64,000 bases of DNA from NCBI GenBank assembly GCA_963575645.1, contig OY754466.1:45540001-45604000 (forward strand), read 5' to 3'. The notes beneath the pieces were generated by a model. That model saw nothing but the letters and a program-made list of their open reading frames with translations. It made no database searches and was not told where the DNA came from. This document shows positions 31,719-43,996 of this stretch, piece by piece (position 1 is the stretch's first letter; every line of letters begins with the position of its first letter). Origin of the DNA: Xanthostigma xanthostigma. Taxonomy: Eukaryota > Arthropoda > Insecta > Raphidioptera > Raphidiidae. Made by a program: the position numbers and the translations under genes.

Positions 31719-32417
31719 ATTAAGGAGGTTGAGCCGTCTTACGAAGTTAATGAAAAAAATTTGAAATAAAGTTTTTTACTAGATTTTTTTATGACAAAAT
31801 TTTCTGTAAAAAATCCAAAATCATTAGGAGATTTATAAAGTTAAAAATTAAAAAAAACTTTTACATGTAGTCTTATGGAAAATATTATGTCAAACAAGCA
31901 TGCAAACGGTATATTTTAATTTTTTGCAAATAACCAAATAATGTCAGCAGTTCCGAAAACTAACTGTGTAAAGCATCGATGTCTTATGCATATTTTAATA
32001 TTTTTCCAAATTAATTAGGAAACTTTTAATCAATAAAAAAAAATTATTAAACCTTAGCACTTTTCGATTATGGACTTATATTTAACTGAATTTTCAGCTT
32101 TTTAATGATTTAATTTTAATGTTTATTACTTATAATTTCTTTTTTTGATTATTTACTGCAAAAAATATGTAAAATACAGATATTTAAATAAATTTATTTT
32201 TTCTAACCTAACTTTGTACAAAAAATTCAAAAGTTAGTCCATTAAATAAAATACTGAAATAATTAATTAATATTAAAAAAATTATTTATTTATACCTTTA
32301 TGACAATAATTTATTGGTACCATCGACTTATAACCTTTTGTAAAAATTTATTGTGGAAAAGTTCCCATTTAGAATTCGACTTACTTTTGATTGGGACTGT
32401 AACGCATCAACCTCCTT
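31719..32417. mobile_element. AT-rich MITE with short TTAAGGAGGTTGA ends
   Basis: TTAAGGAGGTTGA opens and its complement closes the element. The interior is very AT-rich. The part near 32040-32110 recurs inverted at about 38500-38620. The target duplication could be TA or TTAA. Confidence 0.6.
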
Positions 32418-33183
32418 AAGATGCAAAATCAATGTGTTGATAGAAATCAAACGCACTGTATAATCCAATAATTAAAAGCCACTTCCGAATCGTTAAAAAA
32501 TATATTAATTCAAATATTACTTACATAAAATAATTTAAATAACTAATCAACTGTAACTGGACGAAAGATATTGTATGAGAAAACACTATACAACACCTCC
32601 TTGTGAAGTGGTATGAATCGCATTTGCAGGTTAGCGGGATTAATATAATAGTGGGGTTCTAAACCTGATCTATGCAAAAAAAAATATTAAACAAATGACG
32701 ACAATAGTGTTCTAAGGTGGGGATGATTGTTGGACGTATAGATATAGTCTACGGTTATACAATGTCAATTTTATGTAGTTAAATAATAATTTTATAGGGT
32801 ACAGGTACCAGTTTCCGACCACTTAAGGGCTAATCACGCTGATGCAAAACTCGAGCGGGATGCTTGTTTGACATCAGTTTGAACAGATTCATAGAATTAC
32901 CTGTGATCGATCATTAATTCTAAGTCTCCGTAGTCAGCAGGAGTCTTTATAACTTCGTCATGTTTGTCCTTCTGACATTGCGTTGGTTTAGACCAGAGGC
33001 TCGCGAGCCGCATGCGGCTCTCCAGTTCCATACGCAAAAAATAATTATTTTATTATATAAACCCTTAAAAATCGTCCAATCGATCCATGATTGAGTACCA
33101 TCTCTCAGCCATTTCCACTCGCGTCTCACCCGCACTGCCCCCGTCGCGACGTGTCGTCCTCGGATATATATATGTTACCGGCA

Positions 33184-34105
33184 AAGCCCGTTACGCAGTC
33201 ATACCTAGGTTTGTCTAGGCAAAGTCCGCATTGCCGGGCCACTTTAGGCTAATTCGGAAATTAGTTGATATTTCCGACATTGCCTGCACTGTTGTAAGAC
33301 AATCTTAGGTTTACCAAATATGCAGCAGGCAAACTCCGAAATAACCTACCGCATTACTATCCTACCTACTGTCAATATTATACCTATGTACGAGTAAGAA
33401 GCACAGTTTGAGATAGAAAAAAAAACACTAATTTGTGTTAATAATTTGTTGCTTAGTGCTTTAATCATAATATCTCTTCCAGCATGACCACATTCCTTGT
33501 GAGCATTATCTAGCACCTCAAACAATTCTTAATTGGGGACAAAGTATTTCACTTCAGTGACTTGCGCAGACAATGGCAAAATTAACTTTTTAATGCCCCC
33601 AACAAGTAACACATCGTAACGTTTGAGACGCCGGTATTGAAGAGTTGTTTTTTGGCAACCTGCTTGGCTTCTTCAACTTCTTTAATTAATGCCTCGTACT
33701 TCTCTATCGATGGAATGTAAAAAGAATTTATTGGTTTCTGCATACTCTCTAATTTCTCCAAAAATCTCGCCTTCATTTCACCCACGCCACTCATATCTAC
33801 TTGCATATGTCTTGTTGTCACAAATCCAATAAAGATTAAACCCAACTGAACACAGCGGCCGCTTAACCCAACTAAACACAAAAGTCAATGCAGAATGAGA
33901 ATTCAGTGACGTCGCCTGGAATCGGAATATCAAATTATTTCGTACTTTGCCTGCTACACATTTAGCAAACCTAAGATTGTCGTACCACAGTGTAGGCAAT
34001 GTCCGAAATATCGAAGAATTTCGGACTTTGCCTAAAGTGGCCTGACAATGCGGACTTTGCCTAGGCAAACCTAGGTATGACTTCATAACGGACTTATCCG
34101 GTAAC
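33184..34105. mobile_element. GTYAC-type element C with transposase remnant
   Basis: 922 bases, terminal inverted repeats of about 172 bases starting GTTACCGG, flanked by ATATAT on both sides (33178-33183, 34106-34111). The arms hold repeated GGCAAAGTCCG motifs. A broken integrase-like coding fragment lies inside. Confidence 0.88.
33428..33776 (-). pseudogene. integrase-type transposase fragment (KRBA2/SCAND3-like), broken
   Basis: The first part (33776-33634) reads MKARFLEKLESM, later SIEKYEALIKEVEEAKQVAKK. After a frameshift near 33634 the next frame gives RRLKRYDVLLVGGIKKLI, then a stretch with ELFEVLDNAHKECGHAGRD, whose His and Cys fit the zinc-binding start of an integrase. An in-frame stop sits just before ELFE. 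From memory this order is that of arthropod proteins annotated as KRAB-A domain-containing 2-like or SCAN domain-containing 3-like, which derive from integrase-like DNA transposases. The catalytic core is absent. It cannot be functional. Confidence 0.7.
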
Positions 34106-34606
34106 ATATATATATTATACCTATATAAGCAAATACTATAATACTGAAACTAAATATTTAGTGGCTCTTTAAAAACTGGGAAATTTTGTAAATTGTAACT
34201 TTTGGATCTACCGTCTCAAAGGGTTGCCGACCCCTGATTTAGACTACGAACCTATGAAAGCCTTGTAGGGCCACATAGGATTTTTTTTCCATAAGTATGC
34301 TTAATATTAACCGTATCGGAAAGCTCATAGTGCCTCAAAAGTCGCCGATTTGCGAAAACATCGAAAAACTTCAGTTTTTCAATTTTTTGGAAAAAATAAA
34401 AGTGTCACGGATATGCCTGAATTTACTTGACCTTAAAGAAAAAAGTCCGCTGAATCGAGTGAGCACAAGCGCAGAACTGTATCTCTTCTGGTTTCGAGCA
34501 TTTGAAAGTTTGAAAATTTCATACTCGATTATCTCCAAAACTAGACAATATACAGAGCTGCGCCTATTCTCATTGGATTCAGCGTGTCAAAATCTACCGG
34601 GTAACC

Positions 34607-35664
34607 TTTCTTCTTAACTTTGGTCATTTTGTATGGTAAGTACTCTTGTTAACGAACTACAATGAAACTAAAATTAATAAGTACCTACCTACAAAATACA
34701 ACAACTAAATAAGTATTTTTAATGCAAATAATATTTCAATCAAAAGTATCAAAACTAAAAAAAAAACGCGGAGCGCGGAGGCATAAAAGACACTTCGTCG
34801 CTGCACAAAACATGTCTAATTTCACAGTTTCGGCCGGATGGCAGCCGAAAATCAGTTTTTTTGCCGAAACTAGGCCGAAACCAAAACCGAAATTTTGGTC
34901 GGACACTATTATTGACTATATGTGGTCACCATATGTGTGGATCAGAAACTTGTTCATTTACCCTACACACTTAAAGTTATATCGTATGTAATCAGTAGCG
35001 CAGCACGATGACAAAGCATACGGACAAGGGGCAAATTAAATTCTCTGACGACCATTAGAGTCAATGTTGCGAGTTTATTAAAGCGAATACTTCTTATGCG
35101 AGTTACCACTCCGGACATGTTCTGACGTAATGCGTAAAAAACGATGGCGCGCACGCGCCCCCTACTTTCCACGAGAGGTTAGACGCAAAGTACGGGAAAT
35201 TCTGTCCGCACCAGTATCGAGTACTGCAACGCAATACCATTCACCCATCTCCATCAAGATTCAAGATCATATACTTTTTACTATATATCGAGCATAAGAA
35301 TAAAATCGCAACCATTAGGGTGCAAACATAATGTGTCCAACCGAAATTTCGGTTTCGGCCAAAAAACTGTTTCGGCTGCCCATCCGGCCGAAGCCGAAAC
35401 TACATTTGGGAGGTTTCGCGCTGAAATTCGGAGCAGCTGCGAACGACGAAGTGTCTTCAATGACTCCGCGCTCCGCGTTTTTTTTTCCTATTTTTAGTTT
35501 CAGACAAAACTTTTTTTATTTTGAGACTTTCGATTGAAGTATTATTTGCGTTAAAAATAGTTATTTAGTTTGATGTAGTTGGTAGGTATAGGTGTTATTA
35601 ATTTTAATTTTATTGTAGTTCGTTAACAAGAGTACCATTCAAAATAACCAAAGTTTAGAAGAAA
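34607..35664. mobile_element. 1-kb element with about 310-base inverted arms
   Basis: Arms 34607-34915 and 35335-35664 are inverted copies. They share ACGCGGAGCGCGG and CGAAAC-rich stretches (several 'ggccgaaac' units). The central 420 bases include a fragment related to the 50180-50250 repeat. A lone relative of the CGAAATTTCGG block is near 35893. Confidence 0.8.
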
Positions 35665-35669
35665 TAATT

Positions 35670-36040
35670 TTGAAAGAGTGTTTTCTTTTTCTTTTTTGTT
35701 GTGTGTACACATATTTATTGGATAAATACTTTTTACTAAAAAGTAATTTTGTTTTGTAGCTTTTATTTTATTTCATAATATTAAAAAAAAAGTATATTCA
35801 TTTATGTTTCTGAAATAAGGGAATTTAAAAATAAAAAAAAAAAAATAAGTTTGATTATTATAATGGTTAATTTATTTTTCCCACGAAAACATGAAATTTC
35901 GGTTTCGGCCGTAAAAACTAGTTTCGATCGGACACTAAAACATACACTTCTGTCTTTTTTAAGTCGTAAGAGCTCGTTGGTTCTGATTGGCTAACGCCAT
36001 AGATAAAAACATAAGACTTTTGATAAAGAGAAATATATTC
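35670..36040. other. AT-rich stretch, nothing recognised
   Basis: Only A and T runs and the short CGAAATTTCGG fragment near 35893 stand out. Confidence 0.5.
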
Positions 36041-36046
36041 AATTTA

Positions 36047-36568
36047 GTCCAGTTGGTGGAGGAAAAAAGCTCCAGAAATTCGCAAACAAGCTGAATTTTT
36101 TTTTATAAGTAGTTTAAAGTGTACTGATTGAAATAAAAAAAGGTTCATTCGTCTATCGATTTCCCAAAGTAAAAAAAAAATGAAAATCATTTTGATTTTT
36201 AAAATTCTCTGATATTTTGAAATGTAAAAAAGATAGGAAGAAATAAAAAATACCACGGCGCAAGATGACTTACTAGCTTTCCGAATTTTTTCCAGGTAAA
36301 CTGTAGCTCTGACGAAAAAACTACAAGATATCTTTTTTATAGAAAAAAACGTCCCCTACAAGGCAGTATTTTTTATTTATCTCTATCTTTATTCCAGCTC
36401 AAAATATTCAAGAATTTTGAAAATAAAAATTTTTTTCAAAATTTTTTTGATAGACGAATGAACTTTTTTCTATTTCAATCAGTACACTTTAAACTACTCA
36501 TAAATAAAATTGAGTCTGTTTGCGAATTTCTGGTGCTTTTGGTCTAAAATTGCCTCCACCGACTGGAC
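36047..36568. mobile_element. TA-flanked MITE with about 125-base inverted ends
   Basis: Ends GTCCAGTTGGTGGAGG and, inverted, GTCCAGTCGGTGGAGG, each next to TA. The arms share AGTTTAAAGTGTACTGATTG. Non-coding. Confidence 0.85.
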
Positions 36569-36569
36569 T

Positions 36570-37425
36570 ATAATTCTAATAGGTATATATAATATATGTA
36601 TATGCATTGTCGGAATAACCAAGGAAAAACTTCGAAAAAAGAGACGCAGATATATTTTCGATACGCTTTGTTGCCTTCGCTCACCGCACATTGAGTAGAT
36701 AGCCAGTGCTTCGTATAGTAATTATTATTATTATATTCCCTCTATTTGGCTCTTCTACGTCAATCAACTAGTTTGGTGTACGAAGTATTCACTTCAGTCG
36801 GGTGTAAGTGTAACAACATTTATAATCTTTATTTGTACAAGAAGGTTAGCTTCAAATGAACTTTTCTATCGGAAAATCAGAGGGGATATATCATATAATA
36901 AGATAACCGGTCAGTGCTTTCACTCCATCAAATTTTTTTCTACTTTTTACCACCACGAATGCCGCAAGTCTCATTCTATAACCATTCAAGGTCATGCCCG
37001 TAGGTAATTGCCAAAGCGTTTATGCATCAAGTTGACATACATCTTGAGACCAACAGTTGATTCAGATGTTTTTTTGAAATGACACTACCTATATTATTTT
37101 ATTTTATTTACAATGCATTAGAATACTTTTCTATTGTATCTTTACGATAGAAATGTGTAATAATGGAAAAGTTAGATATTTTCTATTTGATCAAAAACAT
37201 TACAAACGATAACAAAGAACTTTGAACCAAACGACAGGCCCAGACTCGTCTTTTTAAACTATTAACGGCTAAGGTTATTGGGGCCGAGGGGTGGATCCAG
37301 GGGGTACTACGGCCCTCCACCCCCCAAATCATATTTGGTTTAAAATGATATGATGTTTGGATGAAGAACTTCTTCGAAGCATTGGATCAAATACTATCTT
37401 AGAAATTGCATTTATTATGCTGACG
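36570..37425. other. mixed AT-rich stretch
   Basis: 36625-36715 is an inverted fragment of the repeat at 49857-50000. An (ATT)n run is near 36722. Nothing else is recognised. Confidence 0.5.
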
Positions 37426-37427
37426 CT

Positions 37428-37838
37428 TCGATAAATATTTTTATTCAACTCATGCGCGTTATTCATGTTTATATGCCTAAAAACCGAACCCTAAATAGCC
37501 ATTTACCGACTGCTGACAATTACTTGTCATAACTCAATGAAGATTCCTACTAGCTCGGCCATTGTGGAGTAATGAAAATAAACGTAACTATTTTCTGAGT
37601 CGTAACGAAATAGTAGGTAACAACAACTCCGTTGTTACCCATTGAGATTAAAATTGAGAGGCCGAATGTTTTCGACATGGAGTTTATTCATAACCGGCTA
37701 ACCTCAAACCAAAACATTAAATCGTGCTGTTTGGTGCTGTTAGTATTGACAGTTTTTTTTATAAAGAAATAAATAGATATTTACAACATCTCATTATAAT
37801 TAAAACATGAATAACGCGCAATTGTTGAATAAAATTAT
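37428..37838. mobile_element. probable MITE with about 45-base inverted ends
   Basis: GCGCGTTATTCATGTTTATA near the left end is mirrored by AACATGAATAACGCGC near the right. Another copy of the end motif is at 41682. A separate small palindrome follows at 37849-37893. Confidence 0.65.
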
Positions 37839-37899
37839 GGGCGCAACTTGTAGGCTAAGTCATGACCTGTCATGAATGACTTAGACTACTACTTACGCC

Positions 37900-38730
37900 A
37901 ATAACTATTGCCTTCTTCGGAGCTCAAATGCGGTTAAAAAATACTATTTTTGTTAACTGTTATAAATATAGAAAATATTACATAAATATAAATAAAACGT
38001 AAATATTCAATATCATTAATTTTTTTTAATAATATAAACTATTGACTCTCCCACAGATAAAAAAAATCTTCTTTAAAATAATATTTAAGGTGCTTTTGAG
38101 AAATAACCTAAAAAGAAATATTGAAGCACATTAAAAAAAATTCTGGTGGAGGTACCTCTGATCCATCTTGGAAAACGTCTGAAACCGCCGTCGTGTGTTT
38201 ATACAAGTATATTATGTGTGTTTACTACATGTCTGACGTCACAATTCAAACCATCATGGCGGGCAACGTTTTTTGACATGTCAAAAAAAATAAATTAATA
38301 TGTCAACCTCACGTTTTGTGAACACAATGTCTGATTTCGTATTCGATAAATTATCGTTTTATTTTTTTATAGTGTCAAATATACCCTATTAATACATAAA
38401 TTAATGTTATAATAGTATATTGTGCAACTAGTGCGACAATGCCGCACGAGTTGCACATACTATTTTTTATTACGAATTAAATTAAATTAAAATTAAAATT
38501 TTATATCGAATTAAAAAAGAAATTAGAAGTAATAAAAATTAAAATTAAATCATTAAAAAGTTGAAAATTCAGTTAAAATTGTTAAGAATAAAAGTCCATA
38601 ATCGAAAATTTTAACCTCAAATCTGCTTCAAATGACAGTTTGTTTCGTTGACATTAACACCGTTATTATTTTGTTTTTTTCTCTGAATTTGCGTGCGGCA
38701 AACAATAATTTCAGTGCGACAAATAAAGTT
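37900..38730. other. AT-rich stretch with one repeat fragment
   Basis: 38460-38630 is an inverted fragment of the element at 31719-32417. I see no gene in the remainder. Confidence 0.5.
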
Positions 38731-38734
38731 TCAT

Positions 38735-38910
38735 CACGCAAATGAAAATAGCTACTTTTCAACCGTAACAGCACACGTAAAGATACCACTTTTCCCGCAT
38801 GAGTAATAAAAATAAAGTGTCCGCACGCAAATGAAAATAGCTTATACTTTTCAACCGTAACAGCATGCGTAAAGATACCACTTTTCCCGCATGAGTAATA
38901 AACAATACAG
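38735..38910 (+). repeat. tandem duplication, 89-base unit
   Basis: Two copies start at 38735 and 38824 with CACGCAAATGAAAATAGCT and contain CTTTTCAACCGTAACAGCA and CTTTTCCCGCATGAGTAATA. They are nearly identical. Confidence 0.85.
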
Positions 38911-39364
38911 TTGTAACAAAATAACCAAAAACCTAAAACGTATAGCAAAAGTCATTACCATTACTCTATTCATGGTCACGATATACTTTTTAATAAACAA
39001 CATCATATATAGACGCTGATGACCTCTGCTCTTTAGCGTCTATAATGTACTATTATTATTATTAATAACATCGTTAGGTGCGTTGTTCTAAACAATGCGG
39101 CAAAAACTTTCCTAAGTCATTGTCCATTAAAAACATCATTTTTACCATCGCACGCAATAACCCTACCGCCATTACATCTGCTCCGCAGGTAAATCTGGGT
39201 TTTTCTAAGTTGTACGCACAACACGTGTGTTGTTATATCTACATGATATGCAACTAATAATATCCTTGATGAATTTTATGACCTCACATTACCGGCCAAT
39301 GGCCATTTTTCAAACCTAGGTGATATTTGCTTAGAAATATAATGACGTGCCACGGATTAAAAGA

Positions 39365-39745
39365 TTTATGCTTTACATTTATTCACTGCGGGCTGCTAGC
39401 TCACAAGATAGATTTTAAAATTAGAACAGGGGCTCTTTTTCATGCTATAGGATCTGTGCTTACTCTGATCAAGAACCATCAGGAAACAGTATCTTGTCAC
39501 GAGGGCGACATGAACGAACGCCCACAAGCCAACATGCCGTCATTCTGCTCAGAGTCAGACAACAGACTCGTCTTGCTCTGTGTTTATAATTGAACTGTCA
39601 ATGCGCGCGCATCAGGTCTATCCACAAAACAAGCTTAAAAAGACGTCTCGTGTGAAGCAATTAAGAAAAACAGCGCTAGAAAACTGGTAGTCAAAGCTAG
39701 CAAGAAATCTAACGGCAAATACAGCTTCGGTTGCAGCGGCCTTAA
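39365..39745. mobile_element. MITE 'GGCCGCTGCACACGAGG', copy 2 (truncated)
   Basis: Shares GCTAGCTCACAAGAT, AACAGTATCTTGTCACG and the end GCAGCGGCCTTAA with copies 1 and 3. The left terminus is missing. The frame 39327-39593 is a chance opening in it. Confidence 0.75.
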
Positions 39746-39834
39746 ATCTATTAAAATTTGGGACATATGGAAAATCTTTTAGTTTAATTTTTTTGAAAAA
39801 TATGTCGCGGATGCATGGGTACCGGTATAAGTAG

Positions 39835-40086
39835 AGTTACCAACCCTCCCGGATTGCCCGGGTAATAATTGCCCGGGATGCAATAATTCCTCCGCTACTC
39901 GCTCTTTATGCCCGCAAAATGAGATTTTTCATGTAAAAACTTTTGTGGTAAAAAACCGTCAAATATTAAATGCTGCTCGAAAGCAAAGTAAATATAAATT
40001 TAAAAATTAATAAAGGATTGAGATTTTCTTTCAACCCCCCCCCCCCTACTCGATTTATTAAAATTCTCCCGGATTGGCAACCGTAG
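39835..40086. mobile_element. possible MITE with 'CCCGGATTG' ends
   Basis: Opens with GTTACCAACCCTCCCGGATT and closes with the complement of GGTTGCCAATCCGGGAG. A C run sits near the right end. No target duplication is clear. Confidence 0.5.
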
Positions 40087-40089
40087 GTA

Positions 40090-40555
40090 GAAGTGATTCC
40101 AAAAGGTTGCAAAATCGTTTAACCGGAATTTATTCGAGTGAAACCGCGAATAAAGACTAGTAAAACATATAATTTATTCTGAAAATCGTTAAAGACAAAC
40201 ATGCATGTCGCTACGTATTGCACAAATGACTTTAAATTCAGTGTTTTATTTGACATGCGTTATGGCAAATAACATAAGTATCTAATTATTATGTTATGAT
40301 GAGATTCATAATAATATACTTATAAAATTCGAACTATTATCTAACATACACTTATCAGTAATATTACTTTCATATTGCGTTTATAAAATTATATATCTAC
40401 ACTTGTGGTTATATTGATTTATTTTATAAATATTATTCTGTTCTAATAAATGTGAAAAGAAGTTTACGCAAAAATTATCCAATAAGATATTTTTAGACAT
40501 TTTTTACAATTTCACAATTAGGGGATCATCCATTAATTAAGTGTAGTGATTTTCT
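40090..40555. other. AT-rich stretch, nothing recognised
   Basis: No supported feature. Confidence 0.5.
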
Positions 40556-40559
40556 TAAA

Positions 40560-40994
40560 AGGAATCCGCACAAACCTTATGGGACTTGGTTCTCGGTTAA
40601 ACTGATCGAAAATGGTTTTATTTTATAGCTTAAAGGTCACTAAGAAAAAGTGTTCATGGGCGCATAGCCTAAAAACCAATAGATTTTTAGCTACAGTTAT
40701 GTTTAGCGAGATAATAGATATATAAGGATATCCATTGAATTCACAAACATGTTCTTTCGTGCTTTTTTTAGAAATAGAAAAATAGTCGAAAACTAGGTAT
40801 TGTTGGAAGGTGTCACCCTGTATAAAATAATAATGTCATATTCGGATTCAGCGCAGTCGAAAGCATATTTCTAGAGCTTAGGATTTAAGATTGTGAATTC
40901 AATGGTATCCCTATATCTAAAACCTAGCTAAACATATCTGTAGTTAAAAATCTATTGGTTATGCACCCATGGACAGTTTTTCTTAGTGACCTTT

Positions 40995-41034
<40 letters not shown>

Positions 41035-41278
41035 TATAATAATAATAATAAAGTTTATTTATTCCGTTGACATAAATGTGTGGAACAAGTCAAACAAGAA
41101 ATTACAATGAGGTAGAAAAAAAATCCTGAATGGAATAGAAGGTGTGCTGAATTAAGAGACGCTTGATGATCCGTTTGAAACAAGATAGGCTATTAATAAA
41201 ATATAAATTAATAAAATAGAACCATTTTCGATCAATTGAACCGAGAACCAAATTCCATAAGATTTATGCGGGGTCATT
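40560..41278. repeat. dispersed repeat B, inverted-repeat copy with retroposon insertion
   Basis: Arms 40560-40745 and 40905-41278 are inverted copies (GGTTCTCGGTTAAACTGATC and its complement). The right arm is split at about 40999-41195 by an insertion carrying an (AAT)n run. Confidence 0.75.
40999..41195 (-). mobile_element. retroposon 3' end with (ATT)n tail
   Basis: On the minus strand a non-coding stretch ends GGAATAAATAAACTTTATT and an (ATT)n tail (41050-40999). It interrupts dispersed repeat B. Probably a LINE or SINE 3' fragment. Confidence 0.6.
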
Positions 41279-41892
41279 TGTTACTATAGTGTCCACGATG
41301 GATACAGTTATGTCCGACTAACCAATTAGCATTGATCATCTGTTTGAATTTTGGCAAAGTACTTTAAGCATTATAAGTAAATAGCATTATTACAAGCATT
41401 GATTACAGATCGATGAGATCATTAACGTCTAAAATAAATTAATTATGGAAGGCGTTTATCCCACATCGGCGCACTATTAAATTATAATATTATACAGTAT
41501 AAATTAGCATACTGTACTATATAGGCACTATATTTTTCACAATTATTGCAAGGATTCAATACGACCTCGATTTTACTAACAAGTTATTTTTCTTTTTTTT
41601 TAAACTGGCTGTACAAACGGGAACTGATCAACGTATTTTTTTAAAAACCGTAAGTACCTATTTGCATTTTATTGTGAACCATGAATAACGCGCAAGTCAT
41701 AAAATCGAAAGATCTGTTAATATTTCGTTTAGAGGACAATTTCTTGTTTGTTTAAGCCGAAACTTTGTCATCAATCGGAAATATTGTTCATGTCTAAAAT
41801 TTATATACAAATCTTTGATTAGCGTCTGATTAGAACTCTTCAATAAATAAAATTATCGACCTATTTTTCAGACAAATATTAACAAAAAATAA

Positions 41893-42574
41893 AAATTCCA
41901 GCCAATTGGGTGACGGGACCATTCCACCTTCAAAAATGTTGACATTTGATTATAATAAAGAAAATAAAATTTCTGATATCGTGTGAGGTGACGCGGGTAA
42001 TGGCTAGTATTCAATATGATATTTGCTATTCGTTGCCATGGTTACCTACATAATATTATGTTCCACGTGATGTAAAAATTAATCAAAGCATGCCGAACTA
42101 GTTTATTTCTGACAGATCCATAAAACAAAAGAGTGGATGATTTTTTTTTTATTTTCAAAATATTTCCGAAACTATAAAGTTTAGAAAAAAAATTTTTTAA
42201 CAAAATTTTCTAGAAAAAATAAATAGAGTAATAAGCCGTTATGAAAAGTATACCATTATTATATAAAAAATACCGTTTCAGCATATATCTCTTCTGCGCA
42301 TGCGCCGATTTTCCCCAAAAACAATAGGGCTCTTCATATTTGCATATTAAACATCCTCCCAAAATTTGGTTTCAATCTGCTCACCCGTTTGACCTGTATC
42401 GTGTTCACAGACAAACAGACTAACAGATAAACAGACTACCAGACGCACAGAGTTTTTTCAAAAATATGTTTTTTGGATTCAGGGGACCTCAAAACAGAAA
42501 GATATTGTAAAATTTTTGAAAAGTGATTTTAAACCTAAACTAGTACCATTCCCCACTTGTGGGTTGGAATGGTA
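41893..42574 (-). mobile_element. dispersed repeat A, copy 2
   Basis: Inverted copy of 16179-16870, ending in the CCCCACTTGTGGGTTGGAAT hairpin. Confidence 0.8.
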
Positions 42575-42654
42575 AAATTAATACATTTAAACCTTCTTCA
42601 GAAATATGTGATCTAAAAAATATAAAAAAGAATTATTATCTACTTAGGTATTAT

Positions 42655-42830
42655 TACTCCGCTCCTGGTCGTAGCGTGATATTATATAGCCTATAGCCTT
42701 CCTCGATAAATAGACTATCCAACACAAAATTAATTTTTCAGTTCCAACCAGTAGTTCCTGACATTAGCGCGTTCAACCAAACAAACAAACAAACTTTTCA
42801 GCTTTATATAGGTATATTAGTATAAGACTT
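42655..42830 (+). repeat. lepidopteran 'ggtcgtagcgtgat' repeat
   Basis: Matches 9455-9600, ending in a CAAA-rich run typical of this repeat. Confidence 0.7.
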
Positions 42831-43179
42831 AGAACTTTGTAACGATTATGTCTTTAAGAAAATCGGCACACTGTATACAGTGCGTGAGTGGACAAATTAA
42901 TACTAATTTAGAGATTTCCGTATTTATGTATATTTTCGTACTTGAAAATATTGTTCACCTTGCCGCGTAACGTTTTTTATACGGTCAAGGTTACAACCGT
43001 TTACCTACGTCACTCGGAGATCTATTAAAACATCTGAAACACGAACACCTACTTCATAATAATTAATTAACATACATAACTATAATAACTGTAGGTAGTT
43101 ATATACTAATCGTTTCAGATTCGCTTGGATGCCGATTACAATTCTCGCTTATTGTCAATTCTTTATAACCGACTACAAA

Positions 43180-43475
43180 AAAAGAAGAAGGTTCTCAATT
43201 CGACTGTATTTTTTGAAGTGAAAACTTCTTTAGCGGCGTTGTACACTTTTTTTTGTAATGGGTAAAAAATGTTAAACTCGCGTCAGATCGAAAATCGTAA
43301 GACCTGATCGAAAATGCGTAAGACAAAATTCGTAAGACGAAAACTTTTATACACTTTTTTTGTAATGGGAAAAAAATGTTAAACTCGCGTCAGGACACGT
43401 GACCTGATCGAAAATTCGTAAGACGTTAATATTCAAGTTTCACTTCTGCCGGCACTCCCGGAGTGCAACCCGTCT
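43180..43475 (+). repeat. minisatellite with CACGTG core, copy 1
   Basis: Starts with the 'aagaaggttctcaattcg' leader. About two units follow, with GTAATGGGTAAAAAATGTTA and TCAGGACACGTGACCTGA. Shares ends with 61262-61597. Confidence 0.8.
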
Positions 43476-43692
43476 TTTTTTTATGTATGTGTGTCCGTCG
43501 ATATCTTCCACGGCTGTGAATCGATTTCGATGGTTTTTGTTTTTATTCCATAGAGTATGTCTCAAAGTTGGTCCCAGACAAATTTTAGCAGAATCGGTTC
43601 AGCAACTTTTTAGAAAATTACCTAAAATCAAAGAAATATTGCAAAAGTTGTAGTTGTCGGTTTCTTAGTCACTAAAAAAGACCACTAAATTT

Positions 43693-43888
43693 TTTTTTTT
43701 TTTAATTGAACCTTCTTCAAAAAAAGGTCACTAAAAACGTAAAATAACAAAATTTTGAGTTCGGCGCCTATTTATTAATAACTATCACGTTTTATGCGTA
43801 TATTGAACTGGCGCTGAACTCAAAACTTTGTCATTTTACGCTTTTTAGTGACCCTTTTTTGAAAAAGGTTCAATTAAAAAAAAAGTTT
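43693..43888. repeat. foldback repeat, about 195 bp
   Basis: Arms of about 85 bases (AATTGAACCTTCTTCAAAAA and TTTTTGAAAAAGGTTCAATT) around a 25-base loop. Confidence 0.85.
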
Positions 43889-43996
43889 TCTTTTTGCCAT
43901 AGTTTATGTCAAGCAGACATGCTCTAAACTAGAGATGGAAAAAACGGATTCTTGTAGTGATATGCATATTTTAGTCGGGATCCCGTATATAGGATT

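Larger units (their letters stand above)
32994..34236. mobile_element. hAT element relic, split by GTYAC element C
   Basis: Ends CAGAGGCTCGCGAGCC and, inverted, CAGGGGTCGGCAACCC, flanked by GTTTAGAC and ATTTAGAC (8 bp, one change). The termini resemble hAT elements. Only about 320 bases belong to it, the rest being the insertion at 33184-34105. Confidence 0.8.

Noticed and set aside
34297-34617. 106-codon plus-strand frame
   Set aside because: No family resemblance, no splice context and low-complexity AT-rich composition.
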